Assembly: GCF_002307355.1 (NCBI RefSeq)
Contig: NZ_CP017481.1
Span: forward strand, 2,356,001-2,420,000
Source of the DNA: Pectobacterium polaris
GTDB taxonomy: Bacteria; Pseudomonadota; Gammaproteobacteria; Enterobacterales; Enterobacteriaceae
Direction of reading: 5' to 3'
Length of the DNA stretch: 64,000 nucleotides
Of this stretch, positions 41,893-50,443 are shown in pieces; the first letter of the stretch is position 1; each line of letters starts with the position of its first letter. Under the pieces are notes generated by a model, which saw only the letters and a program-made list of their open reading frames with translations, ran no database searches and was not told the origin of the DNA. A program made the position numbers and the translations under genes.

Positions 41893-42855
41893 TTATCCCT
41901 CGGCTCCTTTGTGCGAGCTATGCTCGCCCATGTTCATACCCTCACCGTGTTGCATGTTTTCGTCGGGCTTCATGCCTTCACCATGATGTTGCATGTTCAT
42001 GTCGTTGCCTGTGAATTTGCGAATAATATTATTGAACAAATCCGGCTGGACAGTGGAGAAGTATTCGACAGGATGGAATTCACTTGGTTTAGCCAAAGCG
42101 TTGAATTCATCCATGGTATTCAGTGTCTTAGGGGACGACCGAACGTTCGCAACCCACTGGTCAAACTCTTGTTGAGTTGGCGTGGCAATCGCGGTGAACT
42201 TCATACCAGAGAAGCCTTTACCACTGTAGCCGCCAGAGATACCGTCATACTTGCCCGGTTCATTAGCGATCAAGTGGAGCTTCGTCTGCATTCCGGCCAT
42301 GGCGTAAATTTGTCCGCCAAGACGAGGGATGAAGAAGGAGTTCATCACGGAGTCGGATGTAATCTTGAACGCAACAGGCACGTTGGCAGGGAAAGCCAGT
42401 TCGTTAACCGTCGCGATACCCAGATCCGGGTACACAAACAGCCATTTCCAATCAAGCGAAACAACTTCGACATTGATAGGTTTGACGTCTGATACCAGCG
42501 GCTTGTAAGGGTCAAGCGAGTGAGTCGTCTTCCAGGTAATGGTGCCAAGAATAACGATAATGATAATTGGTACAGTCCAGACTACTGCTTCTATCTTATT
42601 GGAATGTGACCAGTTCGGGGTATATTTTGCCTTTTCATTGGAAGCACGGAACTTCCAGGCAAAAGCTATCGTCATAACGATAACGGGAATCACAACGATC
42701 AACATCAGCCCGATGGCAGTCAGTATTAACGATCTTTGCTCTAACCCGACTTCTCCTTTGGGGTTCATCAGCGCCATATCGCAACCGCTCAGTAGAACAG
42801 TGGCTGCAAATAAAGACAGCATCCCAAAAATTTTATTGTATTTCTTGAGTCTCAT
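41893..42855 (-). CDS. cyoA: Cytochrome bo3 ubiquinol oxidase subunit II CyoA
   Basis: A lipoprotein-anchored subunit with a periplasmic cupredoxin domain that lacks the CuA ligands of cytochrome c oxidases. The signal sequence ends in lipobox LSGC (Cys25). Two spans follow (about 42-66 and 88-109), then the cupredoxin domain. The C-terminal 37 residues are rich in His and Met and repeat the pattern NMQH(H)GEGM twice. It has 320 residues and is the first gene of the operon. Confidence 0.97.
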   Translation of the reverse strand: MRLKKYNKIFGMLSLFAATVLLSGCDMALMNPKGEVGLEQRSLILTAIGLMLIVVIPVIVMTIAFAWKFRASNEKAKYTPNWSHSNKIEAVVWTVPIIIIVILGTITWKTTHSLDPYKPLVSDVKPINVEVVSLDWKWLFVYPDLGIATVNELAFPANVPVAFKITSDSVMNSFFIPRLGGQIYAMAGMQTKLHLIANEPGKYDGISGGYSGKGFSGMKFTAIATPTQQEFDQWVANVRSSPKTLNTMDEFNALAKPSEFHPVEYFSTVQPDLFNNIIRKFTGNDMNMQHHGEGMKPDENMQHGEGMNMGEHSSHKGAEG

Positions 42856-42904
42856 CTAGCGACCTCAATAACAAGGGCTCTATTGTCATTTCATGCGAGC
42901 GGGC

Positions 42905-42933
42905 ATTTTACGGGAAGGTTACTGCACTGTAAA
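42905..42933 (-). promoter_or_regulatory. Promoter of the cyoABCDE operon
   Basis: On the minus strand -35 TTTACA (42928-42933) and -10 TAAAAT (42905-42910) are exactly 17 bp apart, about 50 bp before the cyoA ATG. This is a good sigma-70 promoter. ArcA and FNR control of cyo is known in E. coli, but I did not find convincing sites by eye. Confidence 0.75.
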
Positions 42934-43241
42934 CATGATTAAGGTTATGTCAGCCGATTGTTGCTGTTTTTTGCCCTTAATGTCACAAAGATAGCCAAAA
43001 TAAAAATGGTATTGAAAAACAGCAAATTAAGTGGCTACCCAGATGAGAGTATGGATGGATAATAAGAAATTACAACGTATCGTAACGCTTATTTTCTATT
43101 TTTAGTTTGGTGAAATTTTTTGCTCAATCTGTGTTTTTGATAACGAATGAAATTAGTTCTGGCGGGTTTCACGAGGAAATAAAATTCCCTCTAGCAAGAT
43201 AATTATGAAAAAAATAATTAAATAAAGGAATGATGTAATAG
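42934..43241. other. AT-rich gap between cyo promoter and ampG terminator
   Basis: No coding frame of interest is present on either strand. The sequence is AT-rich, with several A and T runs (for example near 43110 and 43205) that could bend DNA or bind global regulators of cyo. No clear repeat or operator is seen. Confidence 0.6.
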
Positions 43242-43271
43242 GTTCAGGCAGCAGATGAGTGCTGCCTGAAC
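43242..43271 (-). terminator. Hairpin after ampG
   Basis: GTTCAGGCAGCA and TGCTGCCTGAAC form a perfect 12-bp stem around GATGAG, starting 9 bp after the ampG stop on the minus strand. The T-rich stretch beyond is loose (CTATTACATCATTCC), so it may also act as an mRNA-stabilising end. Confidence 0.8.
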
Positions 43272-43279
43272 GAATATCG

Positions 43280-44767
43280 TCAGTGCGTGGACTGTTTGGA
43301 CGTGCGCCGGAGTGACAGATAGTCCAGCAAGCTACCGAAGAAAATGCCTAGTAGAGCGAGCGTGCCGCCTGCGGCGAGCAGGTATTCTGCCAATAGAGGC
43401 AATGAGGACCATTCCAGCGCATTGCTGATCAGCAGCATGAGCCACAATACCAGCACGATCACACCTAATCCCAGCACATGTATGGCCTTTTTGTAATAAT
43501 TTTGGAAATGTGTGCGTAACTGAAAAGTATCGGTTTTCTGGGTAAATTCCAGCGTTTCACGGCAAATCATCAGGATTGCCAGTCCCGGTAATGCGGCAAA
43601 AATCGAGAACAGATAGAACCATGCCCAGCCGTAGGATTCGACAAACCAGCCTGCGATAGGGCCAACGTAAACCCGTCCGACAGCGGCAAGGGCGGAAAGC
43701 AGAGCAAATTGTGTGGCTGAAAATGACTTATTACACAGCGTCATCAATAGCGCGACGAATGCTGCCGTTCCCATACCGCCGCAGAGATTTTCCAGAAAGA
43801 CAGCGCTGGCCATGGTGAACAGACTTTTGTCTGTGATAGCCAGCAACCAGTATCCCGCATTCGATACCGCCTGAAGAATACCAAACAGCATCAGCGCTCT
43901 GAACAACGAGAGTCGCTGCATCAGTAATCCGCCGTAAATGGCTCCCACGATGGTGGCTAAGAGTCCAAGTGTCTTATTAACCAGCCCGACATCACCAGCA
44001 TTGAAGCCAACGCCTCGTATCAGGAAGGTTGTCGTCAAGCTGACCGCAAAGGCGTCACCGAGTTTGTATAACACGATAAGCAGAAGAATGAGCCAGGCGT
44101 TGTTGCGTGCGAAGAAGTCACGCAAGGGGGCAACAATTGCTTGCTCCATGGTGCGCGGTGCAGGCTGGCTATTCAGTGGTTCCGGCGCTAACAGGGTGGC
44201 GAATACACCAATCAGCATTAACCCTGCCATTAACCAATAAGTGGCCTGCCAGCCGAAATAGCGATCGGCCATCCACAGCGCCAGTCCGCCAGAAACCAGC
44301 ATGGCCAGACGATAACCTAATACCGAGGTGGCTGCACCCGTACCGCGTTCTTCAGGGGGAAGTAAATCCGTCTTATAGGCATCAAAAACAATATCCTGAG
44401 ACGCAGAGCAGAACGCGACCAGAACCGCCAATGCGGCCAGCCACCAGAGATCGCGTGCCGGGTTCATAAACCCCATGCCAATAATGGCAGCAATGAGCAG
44501 AAGTTGACTGAGAATCAGCCAGCCGCGGCGTCTGCCGAGAAACGGTAGGGTGTAGCGGTCCATCAGCGGGGACCACAAGAACTTGAAGACGTAGGCTTGA
44601 CCAACCAGAGAGAAAAAACCAATGGTTTTCAGATCGACATTCTCGACGGTCATCCAGGCTTGCAATGTGCCTGATGTCAATGCCAGTGGTAAACCGGAAG
44701 CAAAGCCAAGCAACAGCATAAAAAGCGAATTACGTTGGCTGAATAAAGCAATGATGCGACTAAACAT
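43280..44767 (-). CDS. ampG: Muropeptide permease AmpG
   Basis: Imports anhydromuropeptides from the periplasm for cell-wall recycling and is needed for AmpC induction where present. This MFS protein of 495 residues opens with LFMLLLGFASGLPLALTSGTLQAWM and has FKFLWSPLMDRY and QDIVFDAYKTDLLPPEERG. About 14 hydrophobic segments are seen. It follows yajG, separated by a strong hairpin. Confidence 0.96.
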   Translation of the reverse strand: MFSRIIALFSQRNSLFMLLLGFASGLPLALTSGTLQAWMTVENVDLKTIGFFSLVGQAYVFKFLWSPLMDRYTLPFLGRRRGWLILSQLLLIAAIIGMGFMNPARDLWWLAALAVLVAFCSASQDIVFDAYKTDLLPPEERGTGAATSVLGYRLAMLVSGGLALWMADRYFGWQATYWLMAGLMLIGVFATLLAPEPLNSQPAPRTMEQAIVAPLRDFFARNNAWLILLLIVLYKLGDAFAVSLTTTFLIRGVGFNAGDVGLVNKTLGLLATIVGAIYGGLLMQRLSLFRALMLFGILQAVSNAGYWLLAITDKSLFTMASAVFLENLCGGMGTAAFVALLMTLCNKSFSATQFALLSALAAVGRVYVGPIAGWFVESYGWAWFYLFSIFAALPGLAILMICRETLEFTQKTDTFQLRTHFQNYYKKAIHVLGLGVIVLVLWLMLLISNALEWSSLPLLAEYLLAAGGTLALLGIFFGSLLDYLSLRRTSKQSTH

Positions 44768-44777
44768 GAAGAGTCCT

Positions 44778-44812
44778 TTCCCTTGCTCCGTGAGCGTTCA
44801 GGAGCAAGGGAA
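44778..44812 (-). promoter_or_regulatory. Perfect hairpin between yajG and ampG
   Basis: TTCCCTTGCTCC (44778-44789) and GGAGCAAGGGAA (44801-44812) form a 12-bp stem with an 11-base loop. On the minus-strand mRNA the downstream arm ends directly at the AAAGGA of the ampG ribosome site. There is no T tract, so it is more likely a processing, stabilising or translation-control element than a terminator. Confidence 0.65.
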
Positions 44813-44826
44813 GCGGCGTACAGAAA

Positions 44827-45405
44827 TTAACGGGCGTTTTCTTTGATAAAGCTACTTACAGTCGTGTCTTGCGCCATGTCGTTGATGACATCGCCTAACA
44901 CCGTGTTAACGGCATTGGTAATATTTTCATTATTGGCAGTAAACGCGCCCTGAACGTTATAGGTCGAGCGGTAGTTTTTCACCTGTTTGTTGCCATTCGC
45001 CGCCTGAGAAATGATCGAGATATCCGCTTTGGTGGTGATGTTGTAGCGCAGGTTGCCTTCGGAGACATCAGCGTACAGGTGGTTAACCACGATCTGCAAG
45101 GCGACTGGGCCACCAGTTCCGATCATGTAACCGCGTGCGGTCATTTGTTTTTCCAACGCTTCTTGCAACAGGAAACGCAGATCGCGAGAAGGCGTCAGCG
45201 TAATCAGTTGGCCATCGCGATTCACTTTCGCCAGAGCCTGATCGGCGCGCTGGTCTGCACCATTGATGCTAATCGTTACACCCATCAGCGTCGGATCCTG
45301 AGAAGGCACGCTAATTTTTGGTGTGATGTTCAAGGTGTTGCTTTTTGCTGCACATCCTGCAAGCAGAATTACGGCCAGAAGAGGGAAAAATAATTTTTTT
45401 AACAT
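44827..45405 (-). CDS. yajG: Lipoprotein YajG
   Basis: A 192-residue lipoprotein precursor with lipobox LAGC (Cys18) after MLKKLFFPLLAVILL. The mature part begins AAKSNTLNITPKI and contains the YajG-typical SQDPTLMGVTISINGADQR. Function is unknown. It heads a yajG-ampG unit and is divergent from bolA, as in E. coli. Confidence 0.94.
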   Translation of the reverse strand: MLKKLFFPLLAVILLAGCAAKSNTLNITPKISVPSQDPTLMGVTISINGADQRADQALAKVNRDGQLITLTPSRDLRFLLQEALEKQMTARGYMIGTGGPVALQIVVNHLYADVSEGNLRYNITTKADISIISQAANGNKQVKNYRSTYNVQGAFTANNENITNAVNTVLGDVINDMAQDTTVSSFIKENAR

Positions 45406-45728
45406 TCGTATTTTCTCAGTAATGATTAGTGTGGTGAGCTGACAAATATTGTTGATATCATATCATCGCCACAGGCAGGAAAAAGATCCGATAGCAGGTA
45501 AATTGTCCTGAAATTCATCTTTTTCACGCTTTTGACCTGGAAAAACCGTTTTTATCACATCAAGACCGTCGATGATATATCAACCCGTAGCGTACAGCTT
45601 TCTTCTCGCGATGCTGTTTTTACGCATAACAGGTTGAAAAACGATGAGGTTATAGTGATTCGGGCATCGGTGAATGACAGTCATGTCGCGTTGATATCAA
45701 ATTTTCCCCAAGCCGAAAGGGTAGCCGT
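45406..45728. other. Gap between yajG and bolA with an inverted repeat
   Basis: No real gene is seen here. Arms GTTGATATCATATCATCG (45451-45468) and CGATGATATATCAAC (45570-45584) are inverted copies, the second lacking three bases, about 100 bp apart. A third GTTGATATCAA occurs near 45690. They could be operators between the divergent yajG and bolA promoters. I could not find a gearbox-type bolA promoter. Confidence 0.45.
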
Positions 45729-46043
45729 ATGATGCGTGAAACGATAGAAGACAAGCTGCGTGTGGGTTTTGAACCCGTTCATTTAGAAGTGACTGATGAG
45801 AGTTATCGTCACAACGTGCCTGCGGGAGCAGAAAGCCATTTTAAAGTTGTGCTGGTCAGCGATAAATTTACGGGCGAACGCGTGATTGGGCGACATCGTG
45901 CAGTCTATGCCGTGCTGGCTACGGAGCTGGCGGGGTCAGTGCATGCGTTAGCGCTGCATACGTATACGGCAAAAGAGTGGACCAGTTTGCAAAATGCCGT
46001 ACCTTCTTCACCGCCTTGCGGTGGCGCTGGCATCCTTTCTTAA
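45729..46043 (+). CDS. bolA: Transcriptional/morphology regulator BolA
   Basis: A stationary-phase and stress protein affecting cell shape and biofilm, and a partner of monothiol glutaredoxins. The 104 residues contain [20 protein letters not shown] and the [13 protein letters not shown] block. Two adjacent ATGs (45729 and 45732) are possible; E. coli starts MIRERIEEKL, which fits either. It precedes tig as in E. coli. Confidence 0.95.
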   Translation: MMRETIEDKLRVGFEPVHLEVTDESYRHNVPAGAESHFKVVLVSDKFTGERVIGRHRAVYAVLATELAGSVHALALHTYTAKEWTSLQNAVPSSPPCGGAGILS

Positions 46044-46362
46044 GTCATTAATATGGCCCGTTCCTGACATATTCAGGGCGGGTTACTGACAAAAGTGTGA
46101 ATCCGTTGCTGTAATAGTCCGCCCGCCGTTCTCGACTCATCCTCTCTATATCGCTATAATACGCGTCTAATTTTTTCCTGAATGTATTCGGGACGCTTCT
46201 GACTACAAGGACGGGGTTGGCAATTTCCCGGTTCTGCGAGGTTGATTCGAGCTGTACGCCTTCGGTGGCGGCAGTCTGAGTAAGTGTCGCTGTCGTGAGA
46301 GTTTTTCGTCGCGAGAATAGTTTTGGGGTTGACCGATCACTGTGATTTTTTGAGGTAATAAG
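46044..46362 (+). promoter_or_regulatory. tig leader with a sigma-70 promoter
   Basis: TATAAT at 46155-46160 has TCGACT at 46132-46137 (17-bp spacing, 4 of 6 to TTGACA). That leaves a leader of about 195 bases before the tig ATG. A minus-strand open frame across this gap (46048-46368) shows no family features. No other structure is clear. Confidence 0.65.
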
Positions 46363-47667
46363 ATGCAAGTTTCAGTTGAAACAACTCAAGGTCTGGGACG
46401 TCGCGTAACGATTACCGTTGCTGCTGACATCATTGAGAGTGCGGTGAAGAGCGAGCTGGTCAACACGGCCAAAAAAGTACGTATTGACGGTTTTCGTAAA
46501 GGCAAAGTGCCGATGAATGTTGTTGCTCAGCGTTATGGTGCCTCTGTGCGTCAGGACGTATTGGGTGACCTGATGCAGCGCAACTTTGTTGACGCGATCA
46601 TCAAAGAAAAAATTAATCCGGTTGGCGCGCCTAACTACATCCCTGGCGAATATGCCGTAGGTGGCGACTTCACTTACTCTGTTGAATTTGACGTGTACCC
46701 AGAAGTCGAGCTGAAAGGTCTGGATGCAATCGAAGTTGAAAAACCGGTTGTTGAAGTCACTGATGCTGACGTTGATACCATGCTGGACACGCTGCGTAAG
46801 CAACAGGCGACCTGGAAAGAAACTGACCGCGCTGCGGCAGCGGAAGATCGTGCAACGATCGATTTCACCGGTTCTATCGACGGCGAAGTCTTCGAAGGCG
46901 GAAAAGCGTCCGACTTCGTTCTGGCAATGGGCCAGAATCGCATGATCCCAGGCTTTGAAGATGGCATCGTTGGGCACAAAGCGGGTGAAGAATTCACTAT
47001 CAACGTGAACTTCCCAGAAGATTACCACGCTGAAAATCTGAAAGGAAAAGCGGCTCAGTTCGCTATCGTCCTGAAGAAAGTTGAAGAACGTGAGCTGCCT
47101 GAACTGACTGAAGAATTCATCAAACGTTTCGGCGTGGCTGATGGTTCTCAGGAAGGTCTGCGTGCTGAAGTTCGTAAAAATATGGAACGTGAGCTGAAAG
47201 GCGCGGTGCGTAACCGTGTTAAAACTCAGGTTCTGGACGGACTGATCAACGCTAACGAAATCGACGTGCCAGTTGCACTGATCGATGGCGAAATCGACGT
47301 TCTGCGTCGTCAGGCTGCACAGCGTTTTGGCGGCAACGAGAAGCAAGCGCAGGAATTACCGCGTGAACTGTTCGAAGAGCAAGCTAAACGCCGCGTTGTT
47401 ATCGGTCTGTTGCTGGGCGAAGTCATCAGCAGCAATGAGCTGAAAGCTGACGAAGCACGCGTTAATGCACTGATCGAAGAGATGGCTTCTGCTTACGAAG
47501 ATCCGCAGGAAGTTATCGAGTTCTACAGCAAAAACAAAGAGCTGCTGAACAACATGCGTAACGTCGCTCTGGAAGAGCAAGCGGTAGAAACCGTGCTTGC
47601 TAAAGCGAAAGTTGTTGAGAAATCAGTAAGCTTCAACGAACTGATGAATCAAACGACTACGGCATAA
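46363..47667 (+). CDS. tig: Trigger factor
   Basis: The ribosome-bound chaperone and peptidyl-prolyl isomerase. The ribosome-binding domain (1-115) has the signature GFRKGKVP near residues 43-50. The FKBP-like domain (about 150-245) starts around [18 protein letters not shown]. The C-terminal arm-forming region follows. It has 434 residues, against 432 in E. coli. It is followed by a terminator and then clpP. Confidence 0.98.
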   Translation: MQVSVETTQGLGRRVTITVAADIIESAVKSELVNTAKKVRIDGFRKGKVPMNVVAQRYGASVRQDVLGDLMQRNFVDAIIKEKINPVGAPNYIPGEYAVGGDFTYSVEFDVYPEVELKGLDAIEVEKPVVEVTDADVDTMLDTLRKQQATWKETDRAAAAEDRATIDFTGSIDGEVFEGGKASDFVLAMGQNRMIPGFEDGIVGHKAGEEFTINVNFPEDYHAENLKGKAAQFAIVLKKVEERELPELTEEFIKRFGVADGSQEGLRAEVRKNMERELKGAVRNRVKTQVLDGLINANEIDVPVALIDGEIDVLRRQAAQRFGGNEKQAQELPRELFEEQAKRRVVIGLLLGEVISSNELKADEARVNALIEEMASAYEDPQEVIEFYSKNKELLNNMRNVALEEQAVETVLAKAKVVEKSVSFNELMNQTTTA

Positions 47668-47720
47668 ACCTTGTTGATATCAACATTGTTTATTGCGTAG
47701 CGGGGATGCTTCCCTATCAA

Positions 47721-47749
47721 AAGCCCGTGCCTTATGGCGCGGGCTTTTT
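47721..47749 (+). terminator. Intrinsic terminator of tig
   Basis: AGCCCGTGCC and GGCGCGGGCT pair (one G-U) around TTAT, followed by five T residues. It lies about 55 bp after the stop. Confidence 0.92.
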
Positions 47750-48189
47750 GCTTGGTGCTTTGTGCAATACTGATAATGATCGTTTGGATGTTACGTCGTA
47801 TCTGGTGTTCCTGTCAGGGGATACACGAGGAATGATTGCCTGAAATTGCACTACTATTAAGTCATACAGTTAACTCAGGCAGCGAATTTGTTAGGTCAGG
47901 CAACGAGTTAAACTGCGGCGTTGCCGTGCCGATAACGTGTTAAGAATAAAATAATTGGCTCTTTAATAGAGAACGATTGATAGTGTAAGCTTGAAATACA
48001 ATGCGTGTGCCCCCACTCACTGAAGAGGAAAAGTAGGCACAGCAGGTAAGGATTCTCGGCCGTATGGGTTGTTCAGCAAGGACGAGACAGGGTTCCGTAG
48101 TCATCCCCCCCTATCTCTAGTAGAATTGAACAATGCAATTGATTGAACAACGCTAAGAGTGCCGGACGCATTTTATCTAGGAGACGTGA
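47750..48189 (+). promoter_or_regulatory. clpP upstream region with a heat-shock promoter
   Basis: CTTGAAA at 47991-47997 and CCCCACTC at 48012-48019, 14 bp apart, match the sigma-32 consensus (CTTGAAA / CCCCATNT). The leader to the clpP ATG is about 160 bases. The 240 bp upstream of it (47750-47990) contain no gene and no repeat that I recognise. Confidence 0.8.
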
Positions 48190-48813
48190 ATGTCATACAG
48201 TGGCGAACAAGAAAGACAAGCACCTCATATGGCGTTAGTGCCGATGGTGGTTGAACAGACCTCTCGCGGGGAACGTTCTTACGATATCTATTCCCGTCTG
48301 CTAAAAGAACGGATAATCTTCCTGACTGGTCAGGTTGAAGATCACATGGCGAATCTGGTTGTGGCACAGATGCTGTTTCTGGAAGCTGAGAACCCAGAAA
48401 AAGACATTTATCTGTACATTAACTCTCCAGGTGGCGTCATTACTGCCGGTATGTCTATTTACGACACCATGCAGTTTATCAAGCCGGATGTCAGCACGAT
48501 CTGTATGGGACAGGCTTGTTCCATGGGCGCGTTCCTGTTGACGGCGGGAGCCAAAGGCAAACGTATTTGCCTGCCTAACTCGCGCGTCATGATTCACCAG
48601 CCATTGGGCGGTTTCCAGGGGCAGGCAACGGATATTGAAATCCATGCCAAAGAAATACTGAAAGTGAAAGCCAAGATGAATGAGCTGATGGCGAAACATA
48701 CGGGTCAGCCTCTTGAAGCGATAGAGAGAGACACCGAGCGCGATCGTTTCCTCTCTGCCAGTGAGGCAGTAGACTACGGTTTGGTAGACTCCGTATTCAC
48801 TAACCGTGGGTAA
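48190..48813 (+). CDS. clpP: ATP-dependent Clp protease proteolytic subunit ClpP
   Basis: Forms the 14-subunit proteolytic barrel used by ClpX and ClpA. Catalytic Ser111 lies in GQACSMGAF, His136 in [10 protein letters not shown] and the Asp near residue 185 in [12 protein letters not shown]. The first residues up to about 14 are a cleaved propeptide in E. coli. It has 207 residues. clpX follows 163 bp later. Confidence 0.98.
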   Translation: MSYSGEQERQAPHMALVPMVVEQTSRGERSYDIYSRLLKERIIFLTGQVEDHMANLVVAQMLFLEAENPEKDIYLYINSPGGVITAGMSIYDTMQFIKPDVSTICMGQACSMGAFLLTAGAKGKRICLPNSRVMIHQPLGGFQGQATDIEIHAKEILKVKAKMNELMAKHTGQPLEAIERDTERDRFLSASEAVDYGLVDSVFTNRG

Positions 48814-48976
48814 TAATTCGCCATATTAGCGGTCTGGTGTAGCTAAAAATCAGTGTTCGACCGATAGTCTGTTGTGCGAGGTTATTTTACGCGTATTAGC
48901 TATAAGTATCGGCGTTCGTTGTAGCGGTATCGCTGTGGTTGGCCTGCGGGCAAAAGACGAAAAAGAGGTTTAACTC

Positions 48977-50251
48977 ATGACAGATAAGCGCAAAGACGGT
49001 TCAGGAAAGTTACTGTACTGCTCTTTTTGCGGCAAAAGCCAGCATGAAGTGCGTAAGCTGATTGCCGGGCCGTCGGTGTATATCTGCGATGAATGTGTTG
49101 ACTTGTGTAACGACATTATTCGCGAAGAAATTAAGGAAGTGGCGCCCCACCGTGAGCGCAGTGCGTTGCCGACGCCACACGAAATTCGCCGCCACCTTGA
49201 CGATTACGTCATCGGTCAAGAGCAGGCCAAGAAGGTGTTGGCCGTTGCGGTATATAACCACTATAAACGCTTGCGTAATGGTGACAGCAGCAACGGGATC
49301 GAACTGGGTAAAAGTAACATCCTGCTGATCGGTCCTACGGGGAGCGGTAAAACGTTGCTGGCTGAAACGCTGGCGCGCTTCCTGGACGTTCCGTTCACTA
49401 TGGCGGATGCGACTACCCTGACTGAAGCGGGCTACGTCGGTGAAGACGTTGAGAACATCATTCAGAAGCTGTTGCAGAAGTGCGATTACGATGTGCAGAA
49501 AGCGCAGCGTGGCATTGTCTACATCGATGAAATCGACAAGATTTCTCGTAAGTCAGACAACCCATCGATCACCCGCGATGTGTCGGGTGAAGGTGTTCAG
49601 CAGGCTCTGCTGAAGCTGATCGAAGGTACTATCGCAGCGGTTCCACCGCAGGGTGGCCGTAAGCATCCGCAGCAGGAGTTCTTGCAGGTTGATACCTCCA
49701 AGATCCTCTTTATCTGTGGCGGTGCGTTCGCGGGTCTGGACAAGGTGATCGAGCAGCGTACCGACACGGGACGCGGCATCGGCTTTAACGCAACGGTTAA
49801 AGGCACTGCAGATAAAGCGACAGAAGGCGAGTTGTTGGGCAAGGTTGAGCCAGGTGATTTGATTAAATTCGGTTTGATTCCTGAGTTTATCGGTCGTCTG
49901 CCAGTCGTTGCTACGCTGAGAGAACTGAGCGAAGACGCGCTGATTCAGATTCTGCGTGAGCCGAAGAATGCGCTGACCAAACAGTATCAGGCGCTGTTCA
50001 ATCTGGAAGGCGTTGAGCTGGAATTCCGCGATGAAGCGCTGACGGCGATTGCTAAGAAAGCGATGGTGCGTAAAACCGGTGCACGTGGTCTGCGTTCTAT
50101 CGTTGAAGCTGCTTTGCTGGATACCATGTATGACCTGCCATCGCTGGAAAGCGTGGATAAAGTCGTCATTGATGAATCCGTTATTGCGGGCCAGTCCGAA
50201 CCATTGCTGATCTATGGCAAACCTGAGACACAGCAGGCTTCCGGCGAATAA
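48977..50251 (+). CDS. clpX: Clp protease ATP-binding subunit ClpX
   Basis: An AAA+ unfoldase feeding ClpP. The N-terminal zinc-binding domain has Cys pairs in YCSFCGKS and CDECVDLC. Walker A is [15 protein letters not shown] and Walker [11 protein letters not shown]. The IGF loop that docks on ClpP reads [11 protein letters not shown]. It has 424 residues, as in E. coli. The gap before it (48814-48976) may hold its own promoter; none is clear. Confidence 0.98.
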   Translation: MTDKRKDGSGKLLYCSFCGKSQHEVRKLIAGPSVYICDECVDLCNDIIREEIKEVAPHRERSALPTPHEIRRHLDDYVIGQEQAKKVLAVAVYNHYKRLRNGDSSNGIELGKSNILLIGPTGSGKTLLAETLARFLDVPFTMADATTLTEAGYVGEDVENIIQKLLQKCDYDVQKAQRGIVYIDEIDKISRKSDNPSITRDVSGEGVQQALLKLIEGTIAAVPPQGGRKHPQQEFLQVDTSKILFICGGAFAGLDKVIEQRTDTGRGIGFNATVKGTADKATEGELLGKVEPGDLIKFGLIPEFIGRLPVVATLRELSEDALIQILREPKNALTKQYQALFNLEGVELEFRDEALTAIAKKAMVRKTGARGLRSIVEAALLDTMYDLPSLESVDKVVIDESVIAGQSEPLLIYGKPETQQASGE

Positions 50252-50280
50252 TTAATCAATTTGGCGGTATCAAAAAATAA

Positions 50281-50312
50281 AAATGGGGGATTTTATCCCC
50301 CATTTGTTTTTT
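50281..50312 (+). terminator. Intrinsic terminator of clpX
   Basis: AAATGGGGGAT and ATCCCCCATTT form a perfect 11-bp stem around TTT, followed by G and six T residues. Confidence 0.94.
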
Positions 50313-50327
50313 ACACGCATGCTGGTC

Positions 50328-50355
50328 GTTGAATGTGAGACATTTATCCCCATAT
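50328..50355 (+). promoter_or_regulatory. Sigma-32 heat-shock promoter of lon
   Basis: GTTGAAT (50328-50334) and CCCCATAT (50348-50355), spacing 13, match CTTGAAA / CCCCATNT at 5 of 7 and all fixed positions. This agrees with the known heat-shock control of lon in E. coli. The leader to the ATG is about 80 bases. Confidence 0.85.
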
Positions 50356-50443
50356 ACTCAAATACCTATTTGATGAAACCCGTGAAAACCGCGTTTCACG
50401 AGATTCCCATAACCTGGCGGAAACGAAACTAAGAGAGAGCTCT

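Noticed and set aside
46048..46368. A 106-codon minus-strand frame in the tig leader
   Set aside because: It has no recognisable domain and covers the tig promoter and start codon.
46372..47346. A 324-codon open frame antisense to tig
   Set aside because: It lies wholly inside tig, has no family features and reflects codon bias of the sense strand.
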